This document shows, piece after piece, positions 45,957 to 55,461 of a DNA stretch of 64,000 bases; positions within the stretch are counted from its first letter, which is position 1, and every line of letters begins with the position of its first letter. The notes under the pieces are model-generated. The model was given only the letters and a program-made list of their open reading frames with translations, was not told where the DNA came from and did not search any database. Made by a program: the position numbers and the translations under genes. This stretch comes from Phycisphaerales bacterium (lineage in GTDB: Bacteria > Planctomycetota > Phycisphaerae > Phycisphaerales > UBA1924). The DNA is taken from positions 992,001-1,056,000 of the forward strand of contig JASBRY010000009.1 in assembly GCA_030149165.1 (NCBI GenBank). The letters run 5' to 3'.

Positions 45957-47324
45957 ATGGGTCAGAATCCAGTGCACGCAGCGGCGGTTGTTGGACTCCA
46001 GTGGGGGGATGAGGGCAAAGGGAAGCTCGTAGATCTGCTTGCAGGAAAGTATCGAGCCGTGGTCCGATACAACGGCGGCGCCAATGCAGGGCATTCAGTC
46101 GTCGTAGGTGGCGAGCGATACTCGCTCCATCTCGTGCCGTCTGGCATTCTTTCTCCGAGCTGCGAAGCCGTGATCGGCAACGGCGTCGTGGTCGATCCGT
46201 TGCGATTGCTTGAAGAAATCCAGACACTCAAGTCTCGTGGTGTGGACACCAAACGATTGGTGATCTCGGATCGGGCGCATGTGGTGATGCCGTACCACAA
46301 AGCAGAGGATGCGGCTCGCGAGGAACTCCTCTCGGCAACGACTGATTCCGGTGCGGATGACTCGACCAAGAAGGTCATCTCCGCGATCGGAACGACCAAG
46401 CGTGGAATTGGTCCTGCGTATGCCGACAAGATCAACCGATCGACCGCGATCCGGATCGGTGATCTGGTTCGTCCCGATGTGCTACGAACCAAGCTGGACA
46501 TGATCTGCGGCTTGAAGAATGCGATCCTTGGTGCGATTGTGGGAGAGGGGTTTGAGCCGTTTGATGCCGAAGAAATCGCAACACAAATGATCGAATGCGG
46601 CAAAGAACTCGCGCCGATGATCAAAGACACCGCATATCTCCTTGATGATCTTCGCAAAGAGGGTCAGCCGATCTTGTTTGAGGGTGCGAACGCGACGATG
46701 CTAGATGTGGATCATGGGACATACCCGTTCGTGACCAGCTCGAACTCATCGGCGCTGGGGATTGGTCCTGGGAGTGGTGTGCCGCCGCAATGTATCGATC
46801 AGATCATCGGTGTGGTCAAGGCATACTCCACGCGTGTTGGTGGGGGACCGATGCCGACCGAACTCTTCGATTCGATCGGGGATGGCATTCGCGAACGCGG
46901 ACGAGAGTTTGGTACCACTACAGGCAGACCACGACGCGTGGGTTGGCTCGATCTGGTCGCGGTGAAATATTCCGCGATGATCTCTGGAGCGACCGAGCTG
47001 TGTATCACGCTGCTCGATGTCCTCGCTGGTGAACCAGAACTCAATATCGCAACCGCATACTCGATCGATGGGAAGACAACCGAGCGATTTATCCCTGATG
47101 GTCATGCACTTGAGCATGCGGAGCCTGTGTTGGAATCCATGCCAGGTTTTTCCGAAGATATCACTGCCGCTCGGACTTTCGATGAACTCCCGACCAATGC
47201 GAAGGCGTACATCCATCGGATCGAGGAGTTCGTCGGTGTTCCGGTTCGGACGATATCGGTCGGTCCGGATCGCGAGCAGACGATCATGTGCGATTCACCG
47301 TCTCATGCGGTGTGCGCGAACTGA
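45957..47324 (+). CDS. purA: Adenylosuccinate synthetase
   Basis: The 455 aa enzyme joins IMP and aspartate with GTP in AMP synthesis. The start at 45957 gives the conserved VVGLQWGDEGKGKLVDLL and has GGAGG 8 bases upstream. Other signatures: GGANAGHSVV, IGTTKRGIGPAYADK, FEGANATMLDVDHGTYPF, STRVGGGPMPTELFD. It is followed 31 bases on by uppS, so both may be co-transcribed. Confidence 0.97.
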   Translation: MGQNPVHAAAVVGLQWGDEGKGKLVDLLAGKYRAVVRYNGGANAGHSVVVGGERYSLHLVPSGILSPSCEAVIGNGVVVDPLRLLEEIQTLKSRGVDTKRLVISDRAHVVMPYHKAEDAAREELLSATTDSGADDSTKKVISAIGTTKRGIGPAYADKINRSTAIRIGDLVRPDVLRTKLDMICGLKNAILGAIVGEGFEPFDAEEIATQMIECGKELAPMIKDTAYLLDDLRKEGQPILFEGANATMLDVDHGTYPFVTSSNSSALGIGPGSGVPPQCIDQIIGVVKAYSTRVGGGPMPTELFDSIGDGIRERGREFGTTTGRPRRVGWLDLVAVKYSAMISGATELCITLLDVLAGEPELNIATAYSIDGKTTERFIPDGHALEHAEPVLESMPGFSEDITAARTFDELPTNAKAYIHRIEEFVGVPVRTISVGPDREQTIMCDSPSHAVCAN

Positions 47325-47355
47325 CTGGAATCTTGTTGGTCTCAGAGGGAAGTTG

Positions 47356-48174
47356 ATGACAGAGCAGGTGTCCACACTCGACGCGAAGAGCAGAAAAGCT
47401 CTCGAACGGATTCAATCTCGATATCCAGAGTCGGATCCGCTTGGTTGTTTACCTGGAGTGGATCCCGCGAAGATCCCTGTCCATGTCGCGATGATTATGG
47501 ACGGCAATGGACGCTGGGCGAAGCAGCGCGGGATGCCTCGCATCATGGGACACCAGCAGGGTGTCAAGACTGTCCGCACAATGCTGCGTGCGTGCGCGGA
47601 GATCGGTGTTGAGTTCCTGACGCTCTACTCATTTTCTACAGAGAACTGGTCGCGACCACAGGAAGAGATTCAAGGTCTCATGGAGATGTGTGTCGCGTAT
47701 TGCGAGCATGAACGCGAGGCGCTGAAAGAGAACAATGTGCGCGTGCGTGTTCTTGGGCGCCGAGAAGGGATGCCGAGTGAAGCATTGGATGCTCTGGACA
47801 CGCTCGTTGAAGCGACCAAAGACTGCACAGGGATCACGATGTGTCTGGCGGTAAACTACGGCGGACGCGACGAAATCGTCGATGCCGCACGATCGCTCGC
47901 GGCTCAAGCCGCGGATGGGACTCTCGATCCGCAGATGATCGATGCAACTGTGTTTGCCAATGAACTGACAACACGGGGGCTCCCTGATCCCGACCTGCTG
48001 ATCCGAACAGGGGGGGACTTCCGTGTGAGCAACTATCTGCTCTGGCAGATCAGCTATGCAGAGATCGCGGTGATCGATGAGCAATGGCCCGATTTCACGC
48101 GTGAACGCTTCTTTGAACTGATCAGCGATTTTGCGGGCCGATCCAGACGATTCGGGAACATCGATGCTCAGTGA
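47356..48174 (+). CDS. uppS: Isoprenyl transferase (undecaprenyl diphosphate synthase)
   Basis: The 272 aa cis-prenyltransferase starts at the ATG at 47356, with GAGGG 7 bases upstream. Motifs: HVAMIMDGNGRWAKQRG (with catalytic Asp), TLYSFSTENWSRPQEE, and LIRTGGDFRVSNYLLWQISYAE (quoted in part). It makes the C55 lipid carrier for peptidoglycan and surface polymers. It precedes cdsA, the classical uppS-cdsA order. Confidence 0.96.
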   Translation: MTEQVSTLDAKSRKALERIQSRYPESDPLGCLPGVDPAKIPVHVAMIMDGNGRWAKQRGMPRIMGHQQGVKTVRTMLRACAEIGVEFLTLYSFSTENWSRPQEEIQGLMEMCVAYCEHEREALKENNVRVRVLGRREGMPSEALDALDTLVEATKDCTGITMCLAVNYGGRDEIVDAARSLAAQAADGTLDPQMIDATVFANELTTRGLPDPDLLIRTGGDFRVSNYLLWQISYAEIAVIDEQWPDFTRERFFELISDFAGRSRRFGNIDAQ

Positions 48175-48249
48175 ACAAGTGAGTTGCTGCTCGTCCGATT
48201 CTCCCAGAGATTTGGGCGAAAGCGCCATGATTTGGCTATCCTTGATGCC

Positions 48250-49173
48250 GTGCTGAAGCATCGATTGACATTTGGACCGATCCTGATTTTCTTGATCTTG
48301 CTTTTTTCTTGGCTCGATGAATGGGTCGATGGATTGAACGCACCTGAATCGTTCCCGAAGGACACGATGCCTCCTGGGATCATTGTCGCGATCGTGTTGA
48401 TTGTGGTTGGGGTCATGGGCGCTCGCGAGGTTGCCCGGATCCTGCGAGCGAAATCGGTCCAGATCGAGACCTGGTTCGCGGCGTTGGTTTCGGTGGTCGG
48501 ATTGCTCGTTGTTGGTCTCACACCATCCGATACGATCGGATCAACAGGTTTCGCCGTGGGGATCTCTTCTGTCGCGGCTTCCTTCGTGCTTGGTCTGCTC
48601 TACGCGATCCGCTCCAGGCAGGTTGACGGCGCGATCTTCGTGGGGGCTGGGGTGCTGCTGATCCATGTATACATGGGGATGATGCTCGGATTTTTGCTGT
48701 TGATCCGTCGAGAGCATTCTGTGTGGATGCTGCTGTGGGTGCTCGCGTGCGTGAAGTCGTGTGATATTGGTGCGTTCTTCACTGGGACGACCATCGGGAA
48801 GCACAAACTCATCGAATGGCTCTCTCCCAAAAAAACTTGGGAAGGGTTGATCGGGGGGCTGGTAACCTCTGGCGCAATTGGGGCGTTTGGATTGTGGGCA
48901 CTGGGCGCGTCAGGATACGAGCAGTACAGCCCGTGGTGGGGAGCAGCACTCGGTGTGTTGTTCGGAGCGATCGGTCAAGCGGGGGATCTGACAGCGAGTC
49001 TGTTCAAGCGAGACGCCGGGATCAAGGATGCCGGTACGAGCGTGCCGGGATTCGGGGGTGTGCTGGATCTGATCGATTCTCCGATCTTGGTCGCTCCATT
49101 CGCGTACTGGGCAATCCGGATCGTGATGGATCTCTCAAGCTCAAGCGCGGTCCCGGGTTCTCTGGGTGGCTAA
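48250..49173 (+). CDS. cdsA: Phosphatidate cytidylyltransferase
   Basis: The 307 aa membrane protein (about eight hydrophobic segments) is proposed to start at the GTG at 48250, which gives MLKHRLTFGPILIF as usual for CdsA; a TTG at 48184 is an alternative. The C-terminal signature is FKRDAGIKDAGTSVPGFGGVLDLIDS: the canonical PGHGGxxDRxDS has Phe for His and Leu for Arg here. It makes CDP-diacylglycerol from phosphatidate and CTP. It follows uppS. The signature differences do not disturb the Lys-Asp and terminal Asp residues. Confidence 0.92.
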   Translation: MLKHRLTFGPILIFLILLFSWLDEWVDGLNAPESFPKDTMPPGIIVAIVLIVVGVMGAREVARILRAKSVQIETWFAALVSVVGLLVVGLTPSDTIGSTGFAVGISSVAASFVLGLLYAIRSRQVDGAIFVGAGVLLIHVYMGMMLGFLLLIRREHSVWMLLWVLACVKSCDIGAFFTGTTIGKHKLIEWLSPKKTWEGLIGGLVTSGAIGAFGLWALGASGYEQYSPWWGAALGVLFGAIGQAGDLTASLFKRDAGIKDAGTSVPGFGGVLDLIDSPILVAPFAYWAIRIVMDLSSSSAVPGSLGG

Positions 49174-49215
49174 ACTATTGGCATGACTACACCAACTGAG
49201 GTTCGGGAGGGTTGC

Positions 49216-49971
49216 ATGTCAGTAACTTCCAAGTTGCTTGCCGTGTTCCGTGTTGATCAGCAGATCCAGGGTCTGCAGACCAGACTCCGAGGAGCGGAAC
49301 GCTACCTCGCGGAACAGACCAAACAACTCGCATCGCTCGGCACTGAGAAGGATGCGATTGAGACCCAACTCCGTCAGCTCAAAGCGAGCGAATCCAACGC
49401 GGAGGGTGAGAGTCAGCGGATCGCGACGCACATCGACGAGCTCCGCGACAAGATGAACAACGCGACCTCCAACAAGGAATATAAAGCGTTCCTGTCGGAA
49501 GTTAACAACCTCAAAGAAATCCGATCCACGCACGATGAGCAGGCGATCGAGTTCCTCGAACAGATCGAAGCGCTCAGCACCAAGCTTGAAGAAGTGAACA
49601 AGAGTGTTGAGGAGCGTGAGAAAGTTCGTGAGATCGCTGAGCAGCAGCGTCAGGAACGCTCAGATGAGATCGCAGAGAAACTTGCTGAGCTGACGACCAA
49701 ACGCGAACAGCTCATCGGTGATGTTCCCAATGACGCGCTGTCGATCTATAAAGAGCTTCTTGAGACTCGCGGCGAGGACGCGATGGCGCCGCTGGAGATT
49801 GTGGACAAGAAACGCCACGAGTATGTTTGCGGCTCGTCGATGATGACCGTCCCTGTCGAGGTCGCGGCTTCACTGATCCAAGGAAAGCTCACGCTCTCCC
49901 CGAACGATGGCTGCATCCTCTACCTCACCCCAGAGGCGGAAGAGGAACTCGCTGGGATGTTCAAGAAGTAA
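49216..49971 (+). CDS. Coiled-coil protein with degenerate C4 zinc ribbon (DUF164-type)
   Basis: The 251 aa product starts at the ATG at 49216, with GGGAGGG 6 bases upstream. Residues ~5-165 are a long heptad coiled coil (FRVDQQIQGLQTRLRGAERY; MNNATSNKEYKAFLSEVNNL). The C-terminal part (YVCGSSMMTVPVEV...LSPNDGCILYL) aligns with the zinc ribbon of DUF164 proteins, but only one Cys remains from each pair, so it likely binds no zinc. The family's function is unknown. It ends 15 bases before the convergent ruvB. Confidence 0.85.
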   Translation: MSVTSKLLAVFRVDQQIQGLQTRLRGAERYLAEQTKQLASLGTEKDAIETQLRQLKASESNAEGESQRIATHIDELRDKMNNATSNKEYKAFLSEVNNLKEIRSTHDEQAIEFLEQIEALSTKLEEVNKSVEEREKVREIAEQQRQERSDEIAEKLAELTTKREQLIGDVPNDALSIYKELLETRGEDAMAPLEIVDKKRHEYVCGSSMMTVPVEVAASLIQGKLTLSPNDGCILYLTPEAEEELAGMFKK

Positions 49972-49986
49972 TCGCTTCATACTGAT

Positions 49987-51045
49987 TCAAAGACTGGTGT
50001 TCAACAGGTCCGAGTTGATCAACTTGAGACCAAGGTGTTCGCACGCGCGAGGGGTGATCTGTCGACCGCGTTTGGTGCGAGCGAGGAAACCTATTTGCAG
50101 CAGATAAGGTTCGACAACATCTTCAAGTGTTCCCGAATCTTCATTCATTGTGGCGCTGATCGCTTCAAGGCCTACCGGTCCACCATCAAAGACGGAATGG
50201 ATGGTTTTGAGGAAAGCACGATCAAGTTCGTCGAGCCCGAGGTGGTCGATCCCCTCGAGTTCGAGCGCATCATCGACGATCCCTGGATTGATCTTCCCAT
50301 CATGGCGGACCATCGCGTAGTCTCGGACTCGGCGCAGTAGTCGGTTCGCGATGCGAGGGGTGCCTCTGGAGCGTGACGCGATCGCTCCGAGCGCATCACT
50401 AGATGGCGTTTCCATCTGGAGCATCGACGAAGATCGCTTGACGATGTGCATCAGATCACGATCGTCATAGTACTTGAGGTGATGGACCAATCCGAATCTC
50501 GAACGCAACGGAGATGACAACAATCCCGCACGCGTGGTCGCGCCGAGGAGCGTGAACGGAGCGCACTTGATCTGCACAGTGCGAGCGTTGAGTCCTGTGT
50601 CGAGACAGATATCGATCTTGAAATCTTCCATCGCGGGATAGATGAACTCCTCGACCGCGATTGGGAGTCTGTGGATCTCATCAATGAAGAGCACATCGCC
50701 TGGTCCGAGACGAGTGAGCGCGGCAACAAGATCCGTTCCTCTCGCAAGCGCCGGTCCAGAGGTGACATGGAGGTTGGTCCCGAGCTCGTTTGCGATGACA
50801 TGAGCGAGCGTGGTCTTTCCGAGTCCCGGAGGGCCGTGGAGGAGGACATGCTCAAGGTGCTCGCGTGGTTCGTCGTCGCTCTTCGCTTCTTGGCGCGCTT
50901 GCACGGCTTGCACTGCGATGAGCACACGCTCCACGAGTTCGGCTTGTCCGATGTACTCAGTGAGCGACCTGGGACGAAGCGCCCAGTTGGTCTGATCCTC
51001 GATCTCGGACATCGGTGAAGACGAAATGAGGCGTTCGGTGCTCAT
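49987..51045 (-). CDS. ruvB: Holliday junction branch migration helicase RuvB
   Basis: The 352 aa AAA+ ATPase starts at 51045 and has Walker A LLHGPPGLGKTTLAHVIA, Walker B LFIDEIHRL, sensor GATTRAGLLSSPLRSRF and the C-terminal winged helix (PYLLQIGFLARTKRGR). It drives branch migration with RuvA; neither ruvA nor ruvC is in the window. It is a single minus-strand gene. Confidence 0.97.
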   Translation of the reverse strand: MSTERLISSSPMSEIEDQTNWALRPRSLTEYIGQAELVERVLIAVQAVQARQEAKSDDEPREHLEHVLLHGPPGLGKTTLAHVIANELGTNLHVTSGPALARGTDLVAALTRLGPGDVLFIDEIHRLPIAVEEFIYPAMEDFKIDICLDTGLNARTVQIKCAPFTLLGATTRAGLLSSPLRSRFGLVHHLKYYDDRDLMHIVKRSSSMLQMETPSSDALGAIASRSRGTPRIANRLLRRVRDYAMVRHDGKINPGIVDDALELEGIDHLGLDELDRAFLKTIHSVFDGGPVGLEAISATMNEDSGTLEDVVEPYLLQIGFLARTKRGRQITPRACEHLGLKLINSDLLNTSL

Positions 51046-51113
51046 AGCGGAGATTGTATCGGCGTTTGTTCGTGCATTGGGTGAATCACGCCGAGATTAG
51101 GCGGTTTTGCGCA

Positions 51114-51145
51114 CAAAGAAGGGGATCGATTGCTCGATCCCCTTC
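51114..51145 (-). terminator. Terminator of the M28 peptidase gene
   Basis: GAAGGGGATCGA and TCGATCCCCTTC form a 12-bp perfect stem with loop TTGC, followed on the minus strand by a short TTT run. It lies 24 bases past the stop of the gene at 51169. Confidence 0.8.
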
Positions 51146-51168
51146 GATGAAGTCATCTGTTGTACCTC

Positions 51169-53292
51169 TTAATGATCGTGTTCCTGGTCATCTTGGTCCA
51201 GGTCTTCGTGGAAGCAGTTATGAGCGGATCCGATTGGCTCCAGATTCCGCTCGATCGTTGCTTCGTCTGAGTAGATCAATCCATCGCGAGGGAGCAGTTC
51301 AGGAGCGTTCGCGAGGTTGAATGCGACGATCGCCATATTCGTTGCGGATTGGACGAGGTATTCCTCGATCGCTTCGTCGTAACGATCATTCTGGGTGTGC
51401 CACGAATGGCGGTAGTTTGCTCGACCGGTCTCATCCCAGAAGAATCCTGGGACTCCAGCGCGGATGAATGACGCATGATCAGATCCGCTGTGGGTGACAA
51501 TCTCGCCTCCGGTTGGACGGACATTGACATTCATGTATCCAGCGAGTTTGTCATTGTCTGGATCATCGTCATTCATCGCGGCGTCGTAATCAGTCTTCGA
51601 GAAGAACACGCCGTTGGTCGGGGAAGTTGCGGTCGCGAGGTACTCAACCATGTAATCCGCGGCTGGCATTCCGCCTTGATAGTTGGTCCCGCCGTCATCA
51701 ACAAATGCCGCGGAGATGTTGCTGAGCTCTTCTTCGCTCAGTGAGTTCACATACGCCTTTGAGCCGTTGAGTCCTTGCTCTTCACCACCCCAGAGTGCGA
51801 TGCGGATCGTGCGTTCAGGTCGAACGCCGGACTCCATGATGATGCGAGCCGCTTCGGTGACGACCGCGGACCCGGTCGCGTTGTCGACAGCGCCCATGGA
51901 TCCTGGACCATCCCACGAATCGATGTGCGCGGAGATGATGACAACCTGCTCTGGGTATTTGGTCCCTGGGATATCCGCGATGACATTGTAAAGCGGGAAT
52001 GGACCTGCTGTGATCTTGTGATCGAGATCGAACTCGACTTCGATGTCCAGTCCTTCAGCGAGTCGAGCGGTGATGAAGTCATAATCGCTCTGACGGATGT
52101 TGACCTCAGCGTCGACTGGGTAGTCGCTTGCTTTACGCTCGCGCCAGTTGTTTGCGGAAGTAGTCCAGACGCGCTCGTCCTTGGAACTGGATACGAATCC
52201 AGCCGGATTCTCAGCAAGCACAGCCGCGAGTGCGTTGACACGCTCGCGTTCGATGCGATCTTCTTCAGAGACAACTGAGGAGTCGCTGAGCGTGAACTCG
52301 ATCGGATATTCCTTCCCAGAAGAGGAAACGGAAACTCCTTGGGCGCTATTGCCGTCGAAGGTCATTGAGATGGTGGAGGTTCCCATCGAGTGGGTCCACT
52401 TGAAGGAGACCGTGTCGCCATCTCTTGATGCATTCTCGATCGGTCCTTCAGCGAATCCTTCGATGCTCATGGATCCAGTGATCGAGTCTCCGGATTCGTC
52501 GAGTGTAAAGGTTGCAGGGATTTTGGATCCGTTGTAATCGAATGACCCTTCCCAAGCGGAGCCGTCTTCAGCAGCGATCTGTGTATCGACTTGTTGGGTC
52601 AGTTCGTGCGTGCCTTCACGGATTTCGTGCCGTTCATCGAAGCGATCCCGCATCATGTATCCCGTGGATCGGATGCCTCCTCGGCCGCCATAGTTTGGCT
52701 GAATCATGACCCACGCGCCGCTGTAGCTGCCGCGGTTCTGTTCGTACTCGGACATGGTGCTCGGAAGGAATGCGACATGACCACTGACTGGTCCGTCTGT
52801 GCCGGGAGACCACGAGAGTGTGGAGAACTCCATGGATCGCATTTCTTTGCGTTCGCCGTCTTCATCGATTGATGTGGAAAAGATCTTTCCGCTGGATGGT
52901 CCACGATCGAATCTTGTTTCGTGCATGCCGTATTGATCCAAGCGCGCGTTTTCGAGCCCCCAGCTTTGGAGTTGATCGACGGCCCATCGTTGTGCATTCT
53001 GCAGTCGTGTGGATCCGGTCAGACGCGGTCCGTATTCGATTGTGTAGACACGCAGGATGTCCATCACTTGCGAGTTGTTCTTTCCTTCGGTAATGATGGC
53101 GTTGTTGGATCGTTTGTCACCCATCGGGATGTCAGGGACATCGACTTGCTCTCCGTCAATGATCGCGTAGCTTCCGCTTGAGTTGTAGCCGTGAGCGCGG
53201 GGTGTCGATTCGCAGCCGGCGAAGGTCATTGCCAATCCAGCTGCGGTAATGAGAGTGCACGAGGTCGTAAAGCGATTCGGGTTGATGAACAT
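51169..53292 (-). CDS. M28 family zinc metallopeptidase, lipoprotein
   Basis: The 707 aa product starts at the ATG at 53292, preceded by GGAGGAG; an earlier frame from 53382 lacks a signal sequence. The lipobox AMTFAGC follows an N-terminal hydrophobic stretch, so it is lipid-anchored. An inserted domain (~200-380) precedes the M28 core: HIDSWDGPGSMGAVDNATG (His and bridging Asp), WGGEEQGLNGS (catalytic Glu-Glu), then an Asp/His region ending SWHTQNDRYD. These are aminopeptidases or glutamate carboxypeptidase-like. It is followed by a strong terminator. A 12-bp palindrome lies upstream (53399-53410). Confidence 0.93.
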   Translation of the reverse strand: MFINPNRFTTSCTLITAAGLAMTFAGCESTPRAHGYNSSGSYAIIDGEQVDVPDIPMGDKRSNNAIITEGKNNSQVMDILRVYTIEYGPRLTGSTRLQNAQRWAVDQLQSWGLENARLDQYGMHETRFDRGPSSGKIFSTSIDEDGERKEMRSMEFSTLSWSPGTDGPVSGHVAFLPSTMSEYEQNRGSYSGAWVMIQPNYGGRGGIRSTGYMMRDRFDERHEIREGTHELTQQVDTQIAAEDGSAWEGSFDYNGSKIPATFTLDESGDSITGSMSIEGFAEGPIENASRDGDTVSFKWTHSMGTSTISMTFDGNSAQGVSVSSSGKEYPIEFTLSDSSVVSEEDRIERERVNALAAVLAENPAGFVSSSKDERVWTTSANNWRERKASDYPVDAEVNIRQSDYDFITARLAEGLDIEVEFDLDHKITAGPFPLYNVIADIPGTKYPEQVVIISAHIDSWDGPGSMGAVDNATGSAVVTEAARIIMESGVRPERTIRIALWGGEEQGLNGSKAYVNSLSEEELSNISAAFVDDGGTNYQGGMPAADYMVEYLATATSPTNGVFFSKTDYDAAMNDDDPDNDKLAGYMNVNVRPTGGEIVTHSGSDHASFIRAGVPGFFWDETGRANYRHSWHTQNDRYDEAIEEYLVQSATNMAIVAFNLANAPELLPRDGLIYSDEATIERNLEPIGSAHNCFHEDLDQDDQEHDH

Positions 53293-53398
53293 CAACGCTC
53301 CTCCGGGGTTCTGGTGAATTTGCGGCTGATCGCGAGAGAATCCAAGCGATTGCTGATGAGACATCATACCAGAAAGTGCCATTGAAGATGCGACCTAG

Positions 53399-53410
53399 TC
53401 TCAATTGAGA
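53399..53410. promoter_or_regulatory. 12-bp perfect palindrome upstream of M28 peptidase gene
   Basis: TCTCAATTGAGA is self-complementary and lies 107 bases upstream of the M28 ATG and 17 bases past the stop of the next gene. It uses the same TTGAGA element as the Fur-like sites at 25106 and 25145 but in the opposite arrangement, so it is not the same site type. It may be an operator or chance. Confidence 0.3.
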
Positions 53411-53426
53411 ACTGGATTCTATTTGC

Positions 53427-54863
53427 TCACTGGAGAGGCAGTCCCTTGCGTTTCCAAAGCGAGAGCAAGCGATCGAGTGTGATCGGTTCCCAGAGTCGTT
53501 TGTTTGAGAGGCGTACTCGCATGATCTCACCTTTCGCGTTGAACTGCGTGGTTGAAGGCGGTGAGTCTGGGGAGGACTTGGTTGTGATGTTTAAGAGACC
53601 AGGTGCTTGCGGGGGTTGTTCCGCGATGTCCCATCGGAGCGTGACTGAGTTGGAGATTGGGTTGTATGCGTAGGACGCGAAGTCGCCTTGGATTTGTTTG
53701 TGCGCGATGAGTGATCCGATGAGGTACGACTGAACCTGTGTGATGTATCCTTCTTCCGGAATGAAAGGAGAGACGGTGGTGGGGGCCGCGGCTCCATCGA
53801 CGGCTGTGACGGAGAGCTTGCCTCCGATCCGCGCTCCTGTGACTGATGAAACTCGCGGCTCGGCTGCTCTGGAACCTTTGGGTTGGTTTTCGTCTTTCAG
53901 AGTCATCTTGATGGTCCAGAACTCTTCTTCGCCGTCGAGGGACATGTAGAAGATCGCGCGAGAGTCAATTCGCATGCCCGAATCAAGTGCCATGGAATCA
54001 ATCTGGACGAGGTATCCGAGCTTGCGATCGTCGCTGCTCCAGTTCTCGCGAGCTTTGGTTCCGAGTTCCCCTTTGTAACCTGACCAGGATCGGACACGGC
54101 GATAGCCGTGCTCAGTCGCGTCCATGTCATCTCCGGAGACCGCTGGGGTGTAGAGGCGCTCCCAGCGCTCGCCGTTCTTTCCGGTCAGGACCGCGTCGTA
54201 GTCGTCGATCGTGAGCTGGTTGAGCAGCGACTGCATCGCTTGGAATCCCGCGGCTCGCTTGAGAGTTTCGGAGGACATCTCCTGGAGATCCATGCTCGCG
54301 ACAGTGGTTTCATACATCACGCGACCGATCTCGAATCGCTCATCGCTCGCTTCGACGGTGTAGTCGTACACGAGGAATGTGTTGGGCTTGTGTCCGAAGA
54401 TGGTGATCCCTCGATAGATCGGAGGAGCAGACTGTGTGCGTCCAGGCACGCGGACATAGATGCGATGTCCTGTCCAGATCCCTGCACGCAGTGCGGGTTG
54501 CTCGGAAATCAGTTCCGCGCCTGGGGCTTTGAGGAGTTGATCGCGGATGCTTTGGGCCGCTTCGAGTGATGTCAGCTCGGTGTTGGTGGTCCGCTGTTCT
54601 TTGACGATAATGGTTCCGAGGTCCGCAGGGAGCGCGATTCCTGTGCTCGTGGAAGTCCCGATCCGGACGGTTTCCGCTTGGGCGCCTTTGGGGAGATTCA
54701 GCGTGAGACCAATGGAATCAATGGTGATCGGATCGATCTCCATCTCTGTGAGATCCGCTTCAACTGGTTGGTTCGCGGTTGTTTGGGCGATGGTCAGTGT
54801 GCTGAGTAGGAATAAAAAGCTCAGGACTGAGAAGAATCGGACTTGGTGGCTTGGTTTGAGCAT
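53427..54863 (-). CDS. Exported protein of unknown function
   Basis: The 478 aa product starts at the ATG at 54863, giving a signal peptide (FFSVLSFLFLLSTLTIAQT) after a short basic N-terminus. The N-terminal half (LTEMEIDPITIDSIGLTLNL; IVVKEQRTTNT-like region) resembles a DcrB-like alpha/beta fold by eye only. The C-terminal half contains a region like DUF3108 or lipoprotein-carrier folds. No catalytic motif is seen. It has no clear ribosome site and stands on the minus strand between the M28 gene and the S10 cluster. Confidence 0.7.
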   Translation of the reverse strand: MLKPSHQVRFFSVLSFLFLLSTLTIAQTTANQPVEADLTEMEIDPITIDSIGLTLNLPKGAQAETVRIGTSTSTGIALPADLGTIIVKEQRTTNTELTSLEAAQSIRDQLLKAPGAELISEQPALRAGIWTGHRIYVRVPGRTQSAPPIYRGITIFGHKPNTFLVYDYTVEASDERFEIGRVMYETTVASMDLQEMSSETLKRAAGFQAMQSLLNQLTIDDYDAVLTGKNGERWERLYTPAVSGDDMDATEHGYRRVRSWSGYKGELGTKARENWSSDDRKLGYLVQIDSMALDSGMRIDSRAIFYMSLDGEEEFWTIKMTLKDENQPKGSRAAEPRVSSVTGARIGGKLSVTAVDGAAAPTTVSPFIPEEGYITQVQSYLIGSLIAHKQIQGDFASYAYNPISNSVTLRWDIAEQPPQAPGLLNITTKSSPDSPPSTTQFNAKGEIMRVRLSNKRLWEPITLDRLLSLWKRKGLPLQ

Positions 54864-55145
54864 TTCATTTCTCGTGGATTTGGTCGTGGTCGCTGGTGTC
54901 TTGTTTCGGCTTAATTGCTCATGAATATTCATACGGAGCATACGGCTCAATGGTTGACCTTGCGAGGAGTGGGGCTATGCTTCTCGTCCCGCTGGGAACT
55001 CTCAGGGGGCGGACGGTGCGGTCCTTACGCTCCGATCCGGAACAAATGAAGACCAGAGCGACCCCGATGCACGCTATTTGCGTCGTCGGATCACGAGATC
55101 TCAGCCGACTAAGTTCGGCTCGAACCAGACAGAGGTATACGCAGC
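54864..55145. other. S10 cluster promoter and leader region
   Basis: This divergent region holds the promoter at 54954-54981 and about 160 bases of leader before rpsJ. The leader contains GGAC/GTCC-type short hairpins (about 55011-55024) and a GC-rich block. No coding sequence is convincing here. Confidence 0.5.
54954..54981 (+). promoter_or_regulatory. Probable sigma-70-type promoter of the S10 cluster
   Basis: TTGACC (54954-54959), a 16-base spacer, and TATGCT (54976-54981) agree with the -35/-10 consensus. The start would be near 54988, leaving a leader of about 158 nt before rpsJ. Confidence 0.55.
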
Positions 55146-55454
55146 ATGACCGGTGGACGAATCCGAATCAGAATGGAAGCTTACGACCACATCGCTCTGG
55201 ACGCTTCGGCGCGTGAGATTGTCGATCACGCAAAGCGCACCAATGCAAAGGTGAAGGGACCTGTGCCCCTGCCGACTCGTATCGAGCGATACACTGTTCT
55301 GCGTGGTCCGTTTGTTGACAAGAAATCACGCGAGCAGTTTGAGATCCGCACACACAAGCGCATTATCGATATTCATGAACCAAACGCACGCACCGTCGAA
55401 GCACTTAACCGCCTCGTCGTTCCAGCAGGTGTATTCGTGAAGATCAAGGCATAA
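55146..55454 (+). CDS. rpsJ: 30S ribosomal protein S10
   Basis: The 102 aa protein ([39 protein letters not shown]) is S10, part of the 30S head and also NusE in antitermination. GAGG lies about 10 bases before the ATG. It opens the S10 cluster but is separated from rplC by 120 bases including a terminator-like hairpin (55462-55486). Confidence 0.98.
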   Translation: MTGGRIRIRMEAYDHIALDASAREIVDHAKRTNAKVKGPVPLPTRIERYTVLRGPFVDKKSREQFEIRTHKRIIDIHEPNARTVEALNRLVVPAGVFVKIKA

Positions 55455-55461
55455 CAACTCC

